Positions 51,564 through 59,108 of a DNA stretch of 64,000 bases are shown here, piece after piece. Below the pieces are notes generated by a model. The model was not told the DNA's origin, did no database searches, and worked only from the letters and a program-made list of their open reading frames with translations. The position numbers and the translations under genes were made by a program. The DNA comes from Streptomyces sp. NBC_01233 (lineage in GTDB: Bacteria; Actinomycetota; Actinomycetes; Streptomycetales; Streptomycetaceae). The DNA is taken from positions 3,658,501-3,722,500 of the forward strand of contig NZ_CP108514.1 in NCBI RefSeq assembly GCF_035989305.1, read 5' to 3'. Position 1 is the stretch's first letter, and the number at the start of each line of letters is the position of its first letter.

Positions 51564-53057
51564 GTGCCCCAGCCGCACCGTCCCACCCGTCCCGCAGGGC
51601 CGTCCCAGCCGCAGCGCGCACGGCGCGGTGGTGGCGGCCCGGCACGGCGCCGGGGCGAGCGCCCCCGGTGGGGGGTGCGGCTCGCGGCCGGGCTCTCGGT
51701 GGTGGTGCTGGGCTCCGGGGCCGTCGGGCACGCCGTGATGACCGGCCTGGACACCGGGATCGAGCGGGTGGACCCGTTCAAGGACATGAAGAACCGCCCG
51801 CAGGCCGGACACGGCCTCAACTTCCTGCTGGTGGGCACCGACGGCCGGGAGAAGATCTCCCCGGAGGAGAAGCGCGAGTACCGCCTGGGCGGGGCACCCT
51901 GCCACTGCACGGACACGATCATGCTGCTGCACCTGTCGGCCGACAAGGAGCGGGCCAGCGTGATCAGCCTGCCCCGCGACAGCTACGCCGAGGTGCCCGC
52001 GCACCGTGACCTGGTCACCGGCAAGGCGCACCGGGCCCACCCCCTGAAGCTGAACGCGGCGTACGCGGAGGGCGGTCCCAACCTGACCGTGCGGACCGTC
52101 GAGAACATGACCCGGGTGAAGATCGACCACTACCTGGAGGTCGACTTCACCAGCTTCATGAAGACGGTCGACGCGATGGGCGGCGTGGACATCTGCACGG
52201 CCAAGACGATGCGCGACCCGAACACCGGCCTCGACCTGCTGCCCGGCACCCACCGCCTCAGTGGCGGCCAGGCCCTGCAGTACGTGCGCTCGCGCCACGT
52301 CGACGGCGCCTCCGACCTCGGCCGGATGCAGCGCCAGCAGCGGTTCATCGCCGCCCTGATCAAGCAGGCGACCGGCGGCGGGGTGCTGCTGAACCCGGTC
52401 AAGTTCAAGGAAGTCAGCTCCACCCTGCTCGGCTCGGTGCGCGCCGACAAGGACTTCGGCTCGGAGCAGATGCTGGCGCTCGGGCAGGCGATGCGGGACT
52501 TCACCCCGTCCTCGTCGGAGTTCGCCTCGGTGCCCGTCGGCGACCCCTCGTTCCGCCTCAAGGGCATCGGATCCACCGTGAAGTGGGACGAGCCGAAGGC
52601 GGCCAAGCTGTTCGAGGCCCTGCGGGAGGACCGGCCGCTGGCTCCGCCGCGGCCCGGGAAGACCGGCGCCGGCCGGCCCGCGGCGGTCCCCGTGGACGTG
52701 CCCCCGCAGCAGGTCCGGGTCCAGGTGGAGAACGGGACGCGCATCGACGGGCTGGGCGGGCGGGTCGACGCGGCGCTGCGCGCCACCGGTTTCGACACCA
52801 CCCGGGCCCCGGGCAACGGCGCCAGCCGCGACGTCAAGCGCACGGTGATCACGTACGACCCGCGCTGGGACCGCTCCGCCCGGTCGGTGGCGACCGCCCT
52901 GCCGGGCAGCGAACTGCGGGCGGTGGCGGGCCAGGGCCGGACGGTGCTGGTCGCCGCCGGCTCGGACTACCGCAAGGTGGTGCCGGTCCGCGCGGAGGAC
53001 CCGTACCAGGGCGCCTTCGGGGTGGTCACGGGCGACCAGGTGGTCTGCGGGACATAG
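51564..53057 (+). CDS. LytR-CpsA-Psr family glycopolymer transferase 4, with LytR_C domain
   Basis: 497 residues from the GTG at 51564, chosen for the GCGGAGGTGTCCACC site before it (a GTG at 51555 is in frame). Basic Pro/Arg head, membrane segment near 36-58. LCP motifs: LNFLLVGTDGREK, CHCTDTIMLLHLSAD (an extra CHC here), SVISLPRDSYAEVP, IDHYLEVDFTSFMKTVDAMGGVDICT, LQYVRSRHVDGASDLGRMQRQQ. LytR_C domain from about 383 (VRVQVENGTRIDGLGGRV). It is divergent from the GT2 gene. Confidence 0.93.
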   Translation: MPQPHRPTRPAGPSQPQRARRGGGGPARRRGERPRWGVRLAAGLSVVVLGSGAVGHAVMTGLDTGIERVDPFKDMKNRPQAGHGLNFLLVGTDGREKISPEEKREYRLGGAPCHCTDTIMLLHLSADKERASVISLPRDSYAEVPAHRDLVTGKAHRAHPLKLNAAYAEGGPNLTVRTVENMTRVKIDHYLEVDFTSFMKTVDAMGGVDICTAKTMRDPNTGLDLLPGTHRLSGGQALQYVRSRHVDGASDLGRMQRQQRFIAALIKQATGGGVLLNPVKFKEVSSTLLGSVRADKDFGSEQMLALGQAMRDFTPSSSEFASVPVGDPSFRLKGIGSTVKWDEPKAAKLFEALREDRPLAPPRPGKTGAGRPAAVPVDVPPQQVRVQVENGTRIDGLGGRVDAALRATGFDTTRAPGNGASRDVKRTVITYDPRWDRSARSVATALPGSELRAVAGQGRTVLVAAGSDYRKVVPVRAEDPYQGAFGVVTGDQVVCGT

Positions 53058-53095
53058 CCGAACCCGCCCGAGCCGGGCCGGTCATGGCCGGGTCG

Positions 53096-53632
53096 TCAGT
53101 CGTCGAAGCCCTGGGCCGCCCGCTCCTCGCGCAGCGCCTTGATCGCCTGGCGGCGGGCGAGGCGGTGGGTGCGGCGGATCTGGGCCTCCTGGTAGCGGCG
53201 CTCGTCCTGTTCCGTCTCGGGGAGTACGGGCGGGACCTGGCGGGGCTTGCCGTCGGCGTCCACGGCCGCGAAGACGAGGTAGGCGGTGCCCACCTGGGTG
53301 GCGGGGGTGGACTCGTTCCACCGCTCCGCAAGGACCCGTACGCCGATCTCCATGGAGGAGCGGCCGGTCCAGTTGCACTGCGCCTTCACGTGGACGAGGT
53401 CGCCCACGCGCACCGGCGCGAGGAAGACCATCTCGTCCATGGAGGCGGTGACCGCCGGGCCGCCGGAGTGGCGTCCGGCCACGGCGCCCGCCGCGTCGTC
53501 CACCAGCTTCATGATCACGCCACCGTGCACCGTGCCGAGGAGGTTGGTGTCGTTCGCGGTCATGATGTGGCTGAGGGTCGTACGGGAGGCCGCGGTCGGC
53601 TTCCCGGGCAGCTCGCCCGGTATCTGTGTCAT
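53096..53632 (-). CDS. Acyl-CoA thioesterase, hotdog fold
   Basis: 178 residues. The hotdog core is MTANDTNLLGTVHGGVIMKLVDDAAGAVAGRHSGGPAVTASMDEMVFLAPVRVGDLVHVKA, with the N...GGxxMxxxD pattern of the YciA/ACOT group. The C-terminal 30 residues are Arg/Glu/Gln-rich and probably a helix. It hydrolyses acyl-CoA to free acid; substrate length cannot be told. It lies between two divergent LCP genes and ends convergently with LCP 4. Confidence 0.92.
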   Translation of the reverse strand: MTQIPGELPGKPTAASRTTLSHIMTANDTNLLGTVHGGVIMKLVDDAAGAVAGRHSGGPAVTASMDEMVFLAPVRVGDLVHVKAQCNWTGRSSMEIGVRVLAERWNESTPATQVGTAYLVFAAVDADGKPRQVPPVLPETEQDERRYQEAQIRRTHRLARRQAIKALREERAAQGFDD

Positions 53633-53738
53633 ACGGACACCTTAGAGCCGTATCAGAGGCATCAGCTTCGCAACAGCCCCGGTACGGATCCCACCCCGGG
53701 CTGTCGGTCGGCCCGCCCGGGCAGGCATCCTAGGGCGC

Positions 53739-55052
53739 ATGAATGACTGGCCAGAAGGTCGTGACGACGGCTACGGGCGCGGCAGCGCCCAGCCGCAGCC
53801 CGAGGGCGCCCGGCGGATGCGGCACGTCCAGCGGCAGCCGCAGCAGCCGCCGCGGCCCGCGCAGCCCCCGCGCCCGCAGCGCCCGGCGGGTCCGCCGCCC
53901 GCGCACGGCGTACCTCCGCAGCAGGCCGGCGGCCACGACACGTACGGCGGTTACGACAGCGGTTACAACACCGGCCAGGTCTACGGGTCGCCCTCCGGCG
54001 GAGCCCCGGGCGGTCCGGCCGGTCCCGGCGGACCCTCGGGACCCGGCCGCCCCGGTCGCGCGCCCGGTCCGGCGCCGGACTGGCGCAAGCGGATCAAGAT
54101 CGGCTCGATCGTGCTGGTCTCCGCCCTGCTGGTGACCACGGTCTCCACCTACTTCTGGGCGGACTCCAAGGTGCGCCGCGAGGTGGACCTGTCCAAGGTC
54201 ATCGAGCGCCCGAAGGAGGGCGACTGCACGACGTACCTGATCGTGGGCTCCGACAGCCGCGAGGGCATGTCCGACGAGGAGAAGAAGAAGCTCCACACGG
54301 GCTCGGCCGAGGGCAAGCGGACCGACTCGATGATGATCCTGGCGAAGTGCTCCAGCGGGAACACCATGATCTCGCTGCCGCGCGACTCTGACGTGGAGAT
54401 CCCCTCGTTCGTCGGCTCCCAGTCCGGCAAGAAGTTCCCTGCCCAGGGGCGCCGGGTCAAGCTCAACGCGGCGTACGCCGAGGACGGCCCGGAGCTGCTC
54501 GTGCGGACGGTGGAGCACAACACCGGTCTGCGCATCGACCACTACGCGGAGATCGGCTTCGCCGGCTTCGCGAACATCGTGGACGCGCTGGGCGGCGTGG
54601 AGCTGGACATCGAGGAAGGCTTCAAGGACGAGAAGTCGGGGGCCGACTTCAAGGCGGGCAAGCAGACCCTGAACGGCGAGCAGTCGCTGGCCTTCGTACG
54701 GACCCGCTACGCCTTCGCCGAGTCGGACCTGCAGCGGACGAAGAACCAGCAGAAGTTCCTGTCGGCGCTGGCCAGCCAGGCGGCGACCCCGTCCACGGTC
54801 CTCAACCCGTTCGACCTCTACCCGCTGCTCGGCGCCGGCCTGGACACGCTCATCGTCGACAAGGACATGGGCCTGTACGACATGGGCCGGATGTTCTTCG
54901 CGATGAAGGGCGTCAACGGCGGTGACGGCGTGTCGATGAACATGCCGATCTCCGGGCAGCGCGGCGGCAACCTCGTCTGGGACAAGGCGAAGGTGCAGCA
55001 GCTGGTGAAGCAGATCCAGAACGACGAGAAGGTCACCGTCCGCGGCAACTGA
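53739..55052 (+). CDS. LytR-CpsA-Psr family glycopolymer transferase 5
   Basis: 437 residues. The first 115 residues are Pro/Gln/Gly/Tyr-rich (RQPQQPPRPAQPP, YGGYDSGYNTGQVYGSP). Membrane segment near 118-140. LCP motifs: CTTYLIVGSDSREG, RTDSMMILAK, MISLPRDSDVEIPSF, LRIDHYAEIGFAGFANIVDALGGVELDIEE, LAFVRTRYAFAESDLQRTKNQQ. No LytR_C domain. The start lacks a clear ribosome binding site; a CATCCT 14 to 9 bases upstream might be a -10 box of a leaderless transcript. It is convergent with the nucleotidyltransferase gene. Confidence 0.93.
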   Translation: MNDWPEGRDDGYGRGSAQPQPEGARRMRHVQRQPQQPPRPAQPPRPQRPAGPPPAHGVPPQQAGGHDTYGGYDSGYNTGQVYGSPSGGAPGGPAGPGGPSGPGRPGRAPGPAPDWRKRIKIGSIVLVSALLVTTVSTYFWADSKVRREVDLSKVIERPKEGDCTTYLIVGSDSREGMSDEEKKKLHTGSAEGKRTDSMMILAKCSSGNTMISLPRDSDVEIPSFVGSQSGKKFPAQGRRVKLNAAYAEDGPELLVRTVEHNTGLRIDHYAEIGFAGFANIVDALGGVELDIEEGFKDEKSGADFKAGKQTLNGEQSLAFVRTRYAFAESDLQRTKNQQKFLSALASQAATPSTVLNPFDLYPLLGAGLDTLIVDKDMGLYDMGRMFFAMKGVNGGDGVSMNMPISGQRGGNLVWDKAKVQQLVKQIQNDEKVTVRGN

Positions 55053-55082
55053 CCGCGGCGGCGCCCCCTCCCCGGACCCCGG

Positions 55083-56165
55083 TCAGGCGTCCGGGGAGAA
55101 GCGGATGGCGGCGGCGGGCAGCCGGGCCTCGCACCACACCCGGGCCCCGGAGCGCAGTTCGTTGTCGGCCCCCACCACGGCCCCGTCGCCGATGACGGCG
55201 CCGTCCAGCACGGTCCGTGCGCCCACCGCGGAGCCTGCGCCGATCAGGCTGGCGCTCACCTGCGCGTCCTGGCCGATGACCGCCCCGTCGAGCACGATGG
55301 TGCCCTGGACGACCGCTCCGGCCTCGATCCGGGCACCCGCTCCCACGACGGTGCCCCCCGACAGCTTGGCCCCGGCCGCCACTTGGGCTCCGGGCAGCAC
55401 CAGGGACTCGCCGCGGCGTCCGGGGACCGCCGGGGAGGGGACCACGCCGCGGACCAGGTCCGCGGAGGCCTGGATGATGGATTCGGGCTTGCCGAGGTCC
55501 ATCCAGTAGGTGTTCTCGGTGACGCCGTGCAGCTTGGCCCCGGAGGCGAGCAGGCCGGGGAAGGTCTCGCGCTCGACGGAGACCGGGCGGCCGGCCGGGA
55601 TGGAGTCGATCACGCTGCGGCGGAAGACGTAGCAGCCGGCGTTGATCTGGTCGGTGATGATCTCCTCGGGGGTCTGCGGCTTCTCGGTGAAGGCCAGCAC
55701 CCGCCCCTCGGAGTCGGTGGGGACCAGGCCGAAGGCGCGCGGGTCCTCGACGCGGACCAGGTGCAGGGAGACGTCCGCGTCGGCCGCCTCGTGCGCCTCG
55801 ACGAGACCCGCGATGTCCAGGCCGGTGAGGATGTCGCCGTTGAAGACGAGGACGGAGGAGTCCGGGCCGCCGGTCAGGCGCCGGCCGGCGTTGCGGATGG
55901 CTCCGCCGGTGCCGAGGGGTTCGTCCTCGACGACGTACTCGAGGGTGAGGCCGAAGGCGGATCCGTCGCCGAAGTAGGGCTCGAAGACCTCGGCGAGGTA
56001 GCAGGTGGCCATCACGATGTGGGTGACACCGGCGGCGGCGGCCCTGGCTATCTGGTGGGCGAGGAAGGGAACTCCGGCCGTCGGCACCATCGGCTTGGGC
56101 GTGTTCACCGTCACCGGACGCAGGCGCGTCCCTTGTCCGCCGACCAGCAGGATCGCTTCCGTCAT
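55083..56165 (-). CDS. Sugar-1-phosphate nucleotidyltransferase (mannose-1-phosphate guanylyltransferase-like)
   Basis: 360 residues from the ATG at 56165 (GGGGAGAACGCA upstream). The N-terminal nucleotidyltransferase fold has AILLVGGQGTRLRPVTVNTPKPMVPTAG (GGxGTRLxPLT...KP), VFNGDILTG (metal Asp), and FTEKP. The C-terminal third is a left-handed beta-helix of hexapeptides (VVGAGARIEAGAVVQGTIVLDGAVIGQDA). With ManA and ManB it could complete a route to GDP-mannose; the nucleotide cannot be assigned from the sequence. The mycobacterial equivalent Rv3264c sits in the same neighbourhood. It follows the acyl-CoA dehydrogenase remnant and its terminator. Confidence 0.9.
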   Translation of the reverse strand: MTEAILLVGGQGTRLRPVTVNTPKPMVPTAGVPFLAHQIARAAAAGVTHIVMATCYLAEVFEPYFGDGSAFGLTLEYVVEDEPLGTGGAIRNAGRRLTGGPDSSVLVFNGDILTGLDIAGLVEAHEAADADVSLHLVRVEDPRAFGLVPTDSEGRVLAFTEKPQTPEEIITDQINAGCYVFRRSVIDSIPAGRPVSVERETFPGLLASGAKLHGVTENTYWMDLGKPESIIQASADLVRGVVPSPAVPGRRGESLVLPGAQVAAGAKLSGGTVVGAGARIEAGAVVQGTIVLDGAVIGQDAQVSASLIGAGSAVGARTVLDGAVIGDGAVVGADNELRSGARVWCEARLPAAAIRFSPDA

Positions 56166-56228
56166 TGCGTTCTCCCCAACCGATTCCGGCGTACGAAGGT
56201 CCAAATTTAGCCCATCCGGGGCGTGCAA

Positions 56229-56264
56229 AGGCCGGAGACGGATGTGCGCATCCGCCTCCGGCCT
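56229..56264 (-). terminator. Terminator of the interrupted acyl-CoA dehydrogenase gene
   Basis: A 16-bp stem with a single G.U-type mismatch (56229-56244 with 56249-56264), ten bases after the stop of the acyl-CoA dehydrogenase remnant. Its survival shows that the chromosome continues undisturbed to the left of the junction. Confidence 0.85.
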
Positions 56265-56273
56265 GGGAGGACG

Positions 56274-56339
56274 TTACGGCAGGTTGCGGGCCATGACGAT
56301 CCGCTGGACCTGGTTCGTCCCTTCATAAATCTGCGTGCT
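56274..56339 (-). pseudogene. 3'-terminal 21 codons of an acyl-CoA dehydrogenase gene
   Basis: On the minus strand the frame reads STQIYEGTNQVQRIVMAR, then NLP and a stop. IYEGTNQ.QR is the universally conserved C-terminus of acyl-CoA dehydrogenases. An in-frame TAA stands directly before the fragment (56340-56342), and nothing upstream resembles the family. So the body of the gene has been displaced by inserted DNA and this is the original chromosomal end, or an att-site copy of it. Too short for routine ORF calling. Confidence 0.85.
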
Positions 56340-56442
56340 TTACGGCACACGCGCCCCTGACCAGCGGGGACACCCCTTACAGAGGGGGTCACCCCAGGAT
56401 TCCCCCATGATCGCCAACACGTCGGCCCTGGTCAGGGGCTTC

Positions 56443-57546
56443 CTAGGCTTTGATCTCGTTCACCAGCATCCGCAGGGTAAGGCTGTGCTTCTCCGGCGGC
56501 AGCGCTGACATCGCGGCCTCAGCGTAGGCCACTGCCCCGGCTCGGTCTCCGGACCGCGCGAGCATGAGGCCACGGTGAAGTTCAAGGTGCGTCGCGAAGC
56601 GGGGCAGGCTCGGCGGAAGCTCGGCTGTCGCCTGTTCCTGCGCTTCCGCCGCTCCCCTCTCGTCTCCGAGCCTGGCCAGCAGCAGGGATCGGAAGACGTT
56701 TAGCCGCCACCAGGGAACCGCGTAGTCCGAGGTCTGCTCGTATGAACCGGCCGTGTCGAACATCCGGCGGCCCCGCTCATCAAGGGCCAGGGCAGTAGCC
56801 CTGTCGCCTCTCAGGGCGGCTGCGTGCGCCTTTCCGTACACGGCATTCAGCAGGCCGAGAGACGGCCGATCAGTGACCGCTAGGGCCTGGTCGGCCAGCA
56901 CGTCTGCGATGGGCAGAGATGCGCCCTCGTAGCCGAGGGCAATAGCCGCTCTACCACGCACCCACACGCGTGCGTCGGCATCTCCGGACTCATCCGCCGA
57001 CTTGGCCGCCATGCGATACCAGTGCACAGCCTTGGTGCCATCCGACCCCGGGAAGGTCTTCGCGTACAGCGTCATCAGCCGGGCCGCGACGGACCAGAGC
57101 CGGGGCTCTTCTAGCTGTTGCTGCACGATCACCAGTTCACGCGATACACGCCGCTGAATGTCGGCCGCGCCCATCGACATGTATTCGGTCCCGTACGTGG
57201 CTAGCTTGGCCTCCCAGTCGTCCGCTGAAGGGCCGCCGGACAACCGGGCGGCGAATCCTGCGGACAGCAGGTCTGAGGCCACGACAGGGGCTATCGAGGC
57301 CCCGGCAACATCAGTCAGAAAGGTACGTCGGTCCACTTCACCCTCAAGGACGGCTAGGGGCACGTCGAGCACCCGCGACAGTGCCGCGAGGTAGAAGCCG
57401 CGCGGCTCCACCTTCCCCCGCTCCCAGCGACTCACATACTCCCTAGTGAGGGTCGTCCCGTACTGGCGGTTGATTTCGGTCGCGAGTTTGGCTTGTGACC
57501 ATCCTCGCCCCTCACGTAGGTCCCTGATCAACTCCCCGATGTCCAC
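56443..57546 (-). CDS. XRE-family regulator with C-terminal TPR-like domain
   Basis: 367 residues from a GTG at 57546. The N-terminal helix-turn-helix is IGELIRDLREGRGWSQAKLATEINRQYGTTLTREYVSRWERG. A linker at about 70-105 contains RRTFLTDVAGASIAPVV, a pattern seen in many Streptomyces regulators of this type. The rest is helical repeats (about 130-365). Such proteins are frequent in integrative elements and near phage remnants. Its GC content is lower than that of the neighbours, in keeping with transfer. Divergent from the small zinc-ribbon gene. Confidence 0.88.
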   Translation of the reverse strand: MDIGELIRDLREGRGWSQAKLATEINRQYGTTLTREYVSRWERGKVEPRGFYLAALSRVLDVPLAVLEGEVDRRTFLTDVAGASIAPVVASDLLSAGFAARLSGGPSADDWEAKLATYGTEYMSMGAADIQRRVSRELVIVQQQLEEPRLWSVAARLMTLYAKTFPGSDGTKAVHWYRMAAKSADESGDADARVWVRGRAAIALGYEGASLPIADVLADQALAVTDRPSLGLLNAVYGKAHAAALRGDRATALALDERGRRMFDTAGSYEQTSDYAVPWWRLNVFRSLLLARLGDERGAAEAQEQATAELPPSLPRFATHLELHRGLMLARSGDRAGAVAYAEAAMSALPPEKHSLTLRMLVNEIKA

Positions 57547-57583
57547 GGGCCCATCTTGCCCCCACCAATGCCCCTAGTGAGGG
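57441..57583. promoter_or_regulatory. Duplicated 12-mer, possible operator pair of the XRE regulator
   Basis: CCCTAGTGAGGG occurs twice in the same orientation: at 57441-57452, within the first 36 codons of the XRE gene, and at 57572-57583, just upstream of it in the divergent promoter region. The 12-mer is nearly palindromic (CCCT.....AGGG). This would suit an autorepressor. Confidence 0.4.
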
Positions 57584-57662
57584 CAGTTGGACGGGACGAA
57601 GGTATTCGAGGGCACTCCAAGGGGCGCCGGAAGACGATCTCTTCGAGGGATGGTGAGCGACC

Positions 57663-57854
57663 GTGGCGACGCCAGAGGCGGACACGTTCGAGTACGCGAC
57701 CTACACCAAGAAGCGTGAGACATGCCCTGCATGCCGCATGCCGATTCCCCTTCACCAGGTTGCCCGCCGGGGGATGCTCGCCCAGAAAGACGGGCCGCCC
57801 CACGTCGCCTACTGGCACGCTCGATGCGTCAAGGCAGACGGAGAGCGCCGATGA
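57663..57854 (+). CDS. Small zinc-ribbon protein
   Basis: 63 residues from a GTG at 57663. C21 and C24 (ETCPACRMPI) with H52 and C55 (YWHARCVK) form a CxxC...HxxC metal site. No membrane segment. Small proteins of this kind accompany XRE-TPR regulators in Streptomyces accessory regions. Transcribed away from the regulator gene, so probably controlled by it. Function unknown. Confidence 0.65.
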   Translation: MATPEADTFEYATYTKKRETCPACRMPIPLHQVARRGMLAQKDGPPHVAYWHARCVKADGERR

Positions 57855-57899
57855 CGCGATCAGTGATCTGAGGTTCCCCCGCACTGCGGGAGGGGCTGA

Positions 57900-58820
57900 C
57901 TAGCTGGTCAGGGTGGGTTGACGTGGTTTCAGGTTCACTTGTTCGGTCGCTGCCTGGTTGGCGTAGTGCTTCTCCTCGTACTCGATGGGGCTGAGGTAGC
58001 CGAGCCGTTTCTGGATGCGGCGGGGGTTGTAGAAGCCGTCGATGTACTCGAAGAGCGCGAGGTTCGCCTCGGCCCTGGTGGCGAAGACGCGGCCGCGGAT
58101 GCACTCGGTCTTGATGACCATCCACAGGTTCTCCGCGAGGGCGTTGTCGTACGAGTCGCCGACCGAGCCCATGGAAGCCTGGATCCCGGCCCTGACCAGG
58201 CGTGTTGTGAGCTTCACGGACGTGTATTGACAGCCGTGGTCGGCGTGGTGAATAAGCTCTCCGGGGGCGACCTCGCGGCTGGCCAGGGCGTATTCCAGCG
58301 AGGTCAGGACCAGATCGGCGTCGGCGCGGGCGGAGGTCTCCCAGGCCACCACCCGGCGGGAGAACGCGTCGCGGATCGCGGACAGCCACAACGGCCCCTC
58401 CCCGGTGGGGATCATGGTCAGGTCGGTAACCCACAGCCGGTTCGGCCCGGCCGCGGTGAAGTCGCGTTGCACCAGGTCAGGGGCCAGATCGGCGTCCGGG
58501 TCACGGCGAGTGAAACCCTTGCCCCGGCGGGGACTGATCCCGGCCAGGCCGGCCTGGCGCATGAGCCGCTCGACGCGCTTCCTGCCGACGTGGACGCCCT
58601 CACGCTTGAGGACGGCGTGCACGCGGGGTGAGCCGTAGATCCCGCCGGACTCCTCGTGGACCTGCCGGATCCTGCTGGTCAGCTCGGCATCCCGGCGGCG
58701 CCGTTCGCACGGTTCGGTCTCGGCCTGGCGCCACCGGTAGTAGGTGGAGGAGGGGATGTTCAGTTCCCGGAGTACGGGCTCGACCCCCAGATACGGGTGC
58801 TCGTCAACGAGCGCCGTCAC
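57900..58820 (-). CDS. IS3-family transposase, OrfB
   Basis: 306 residues; the GTG at 58820 overlaps the orfA stop (GTGA). HTH_21 region YGSPRVHAVLKREGVHVGRKRVERLM, then the rve integrase core with D in LWVTDLTMIPT, D in IHHADHGCQYTS and E in YDNALAENLWMVIKTE (DDE). The frame is open upstream into orfA, and an A6 run on the plus strand (58851-58856, read as U6C in the mRNA) is a likely -1 frameshift site giving OrfAB. Probably functional protein, but the element lacks a complete left end. Confidence 0.93.
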   Translation of the reverse strand: MTALVDEHPYLGVEPVLRELNIPSSTYYRWRQAETEPCERRRRDAELTSRIRQVHEESGGIYGSPRVHAVLKREGVHVGRKRVERLMRQAGLAGISPRRGKGFTRRDPDADLAPDLVQRDFTAAGPNRLWVTDLTMIPTGEGPLWLSAIRDAFSRRVVAWETSARADADLVLTSLEYALASREVAPGELIHHADHGCQYTSVKLTTRLVRAGIQASMGSVGDSYDNALAENLWMVIKTECIRGRVFATRAEANLALFEYIDGFYNPRRIQKRLGYLSPIEYEEKHYANQAATEQVNLKPRQPTLTS

Positions 58821-59108
58821 CTGGGCCGGGTCGGGTCGAGCTGGGCCGCGAAAAAAGCCGAGGCCGTCCGCAGGACCTCATTCGCACGCTTGAGCTGTGC
58901 ATTCTCCTTCCGCAGGGCGGCAAGCTCCTCCCGCTCGCCAGTGGTGAGCACGTCGTCGCGTTCGCCGGCGTCGGCCTCTGCCTGCCGGATCCAGTTGCGC
59001 AGAGCCTCGTGGTGCACGCCGAGTTCCTCGGCCATGCGGCGGATCACGGGCTTCGGCTCGGCGGTCCGGTACATCCGTACCGCACGCTCACGCAACTCCA
59101 GCGGATAC
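58817..59108 (-). pseudogene. IS3-family orfA, 5' truncated
   Basis: The remaining frame reads YPLELRERAVRMYRTAEPKPV, then an HTH and the leucine-zipper-like ELAALRKENAQLKRANEVLRTASAFFAAQLD. The natural start codon is gone; reading upstream enters the IS4 terminal repeat (ITPWSWK). It ends with the overlapping stop for orfB. Confidence 0.85.

Larger units (their letters stand above)
57868..59108 (-). mobile_element. IS3-family insertion sequence, 5' end lost
   Basis: It contains intact orfB and a 5'-truncated orfA on the minus strand. The right end lies near 57868, where a GAGGTTCCCCC / GCGGGAGG stem occurs; the exact inverted repeat cannot be fixed. The left end is missing: orfA breaks at its KYP codons where the IS4 element begins (59109). 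Confidence 0.8.
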
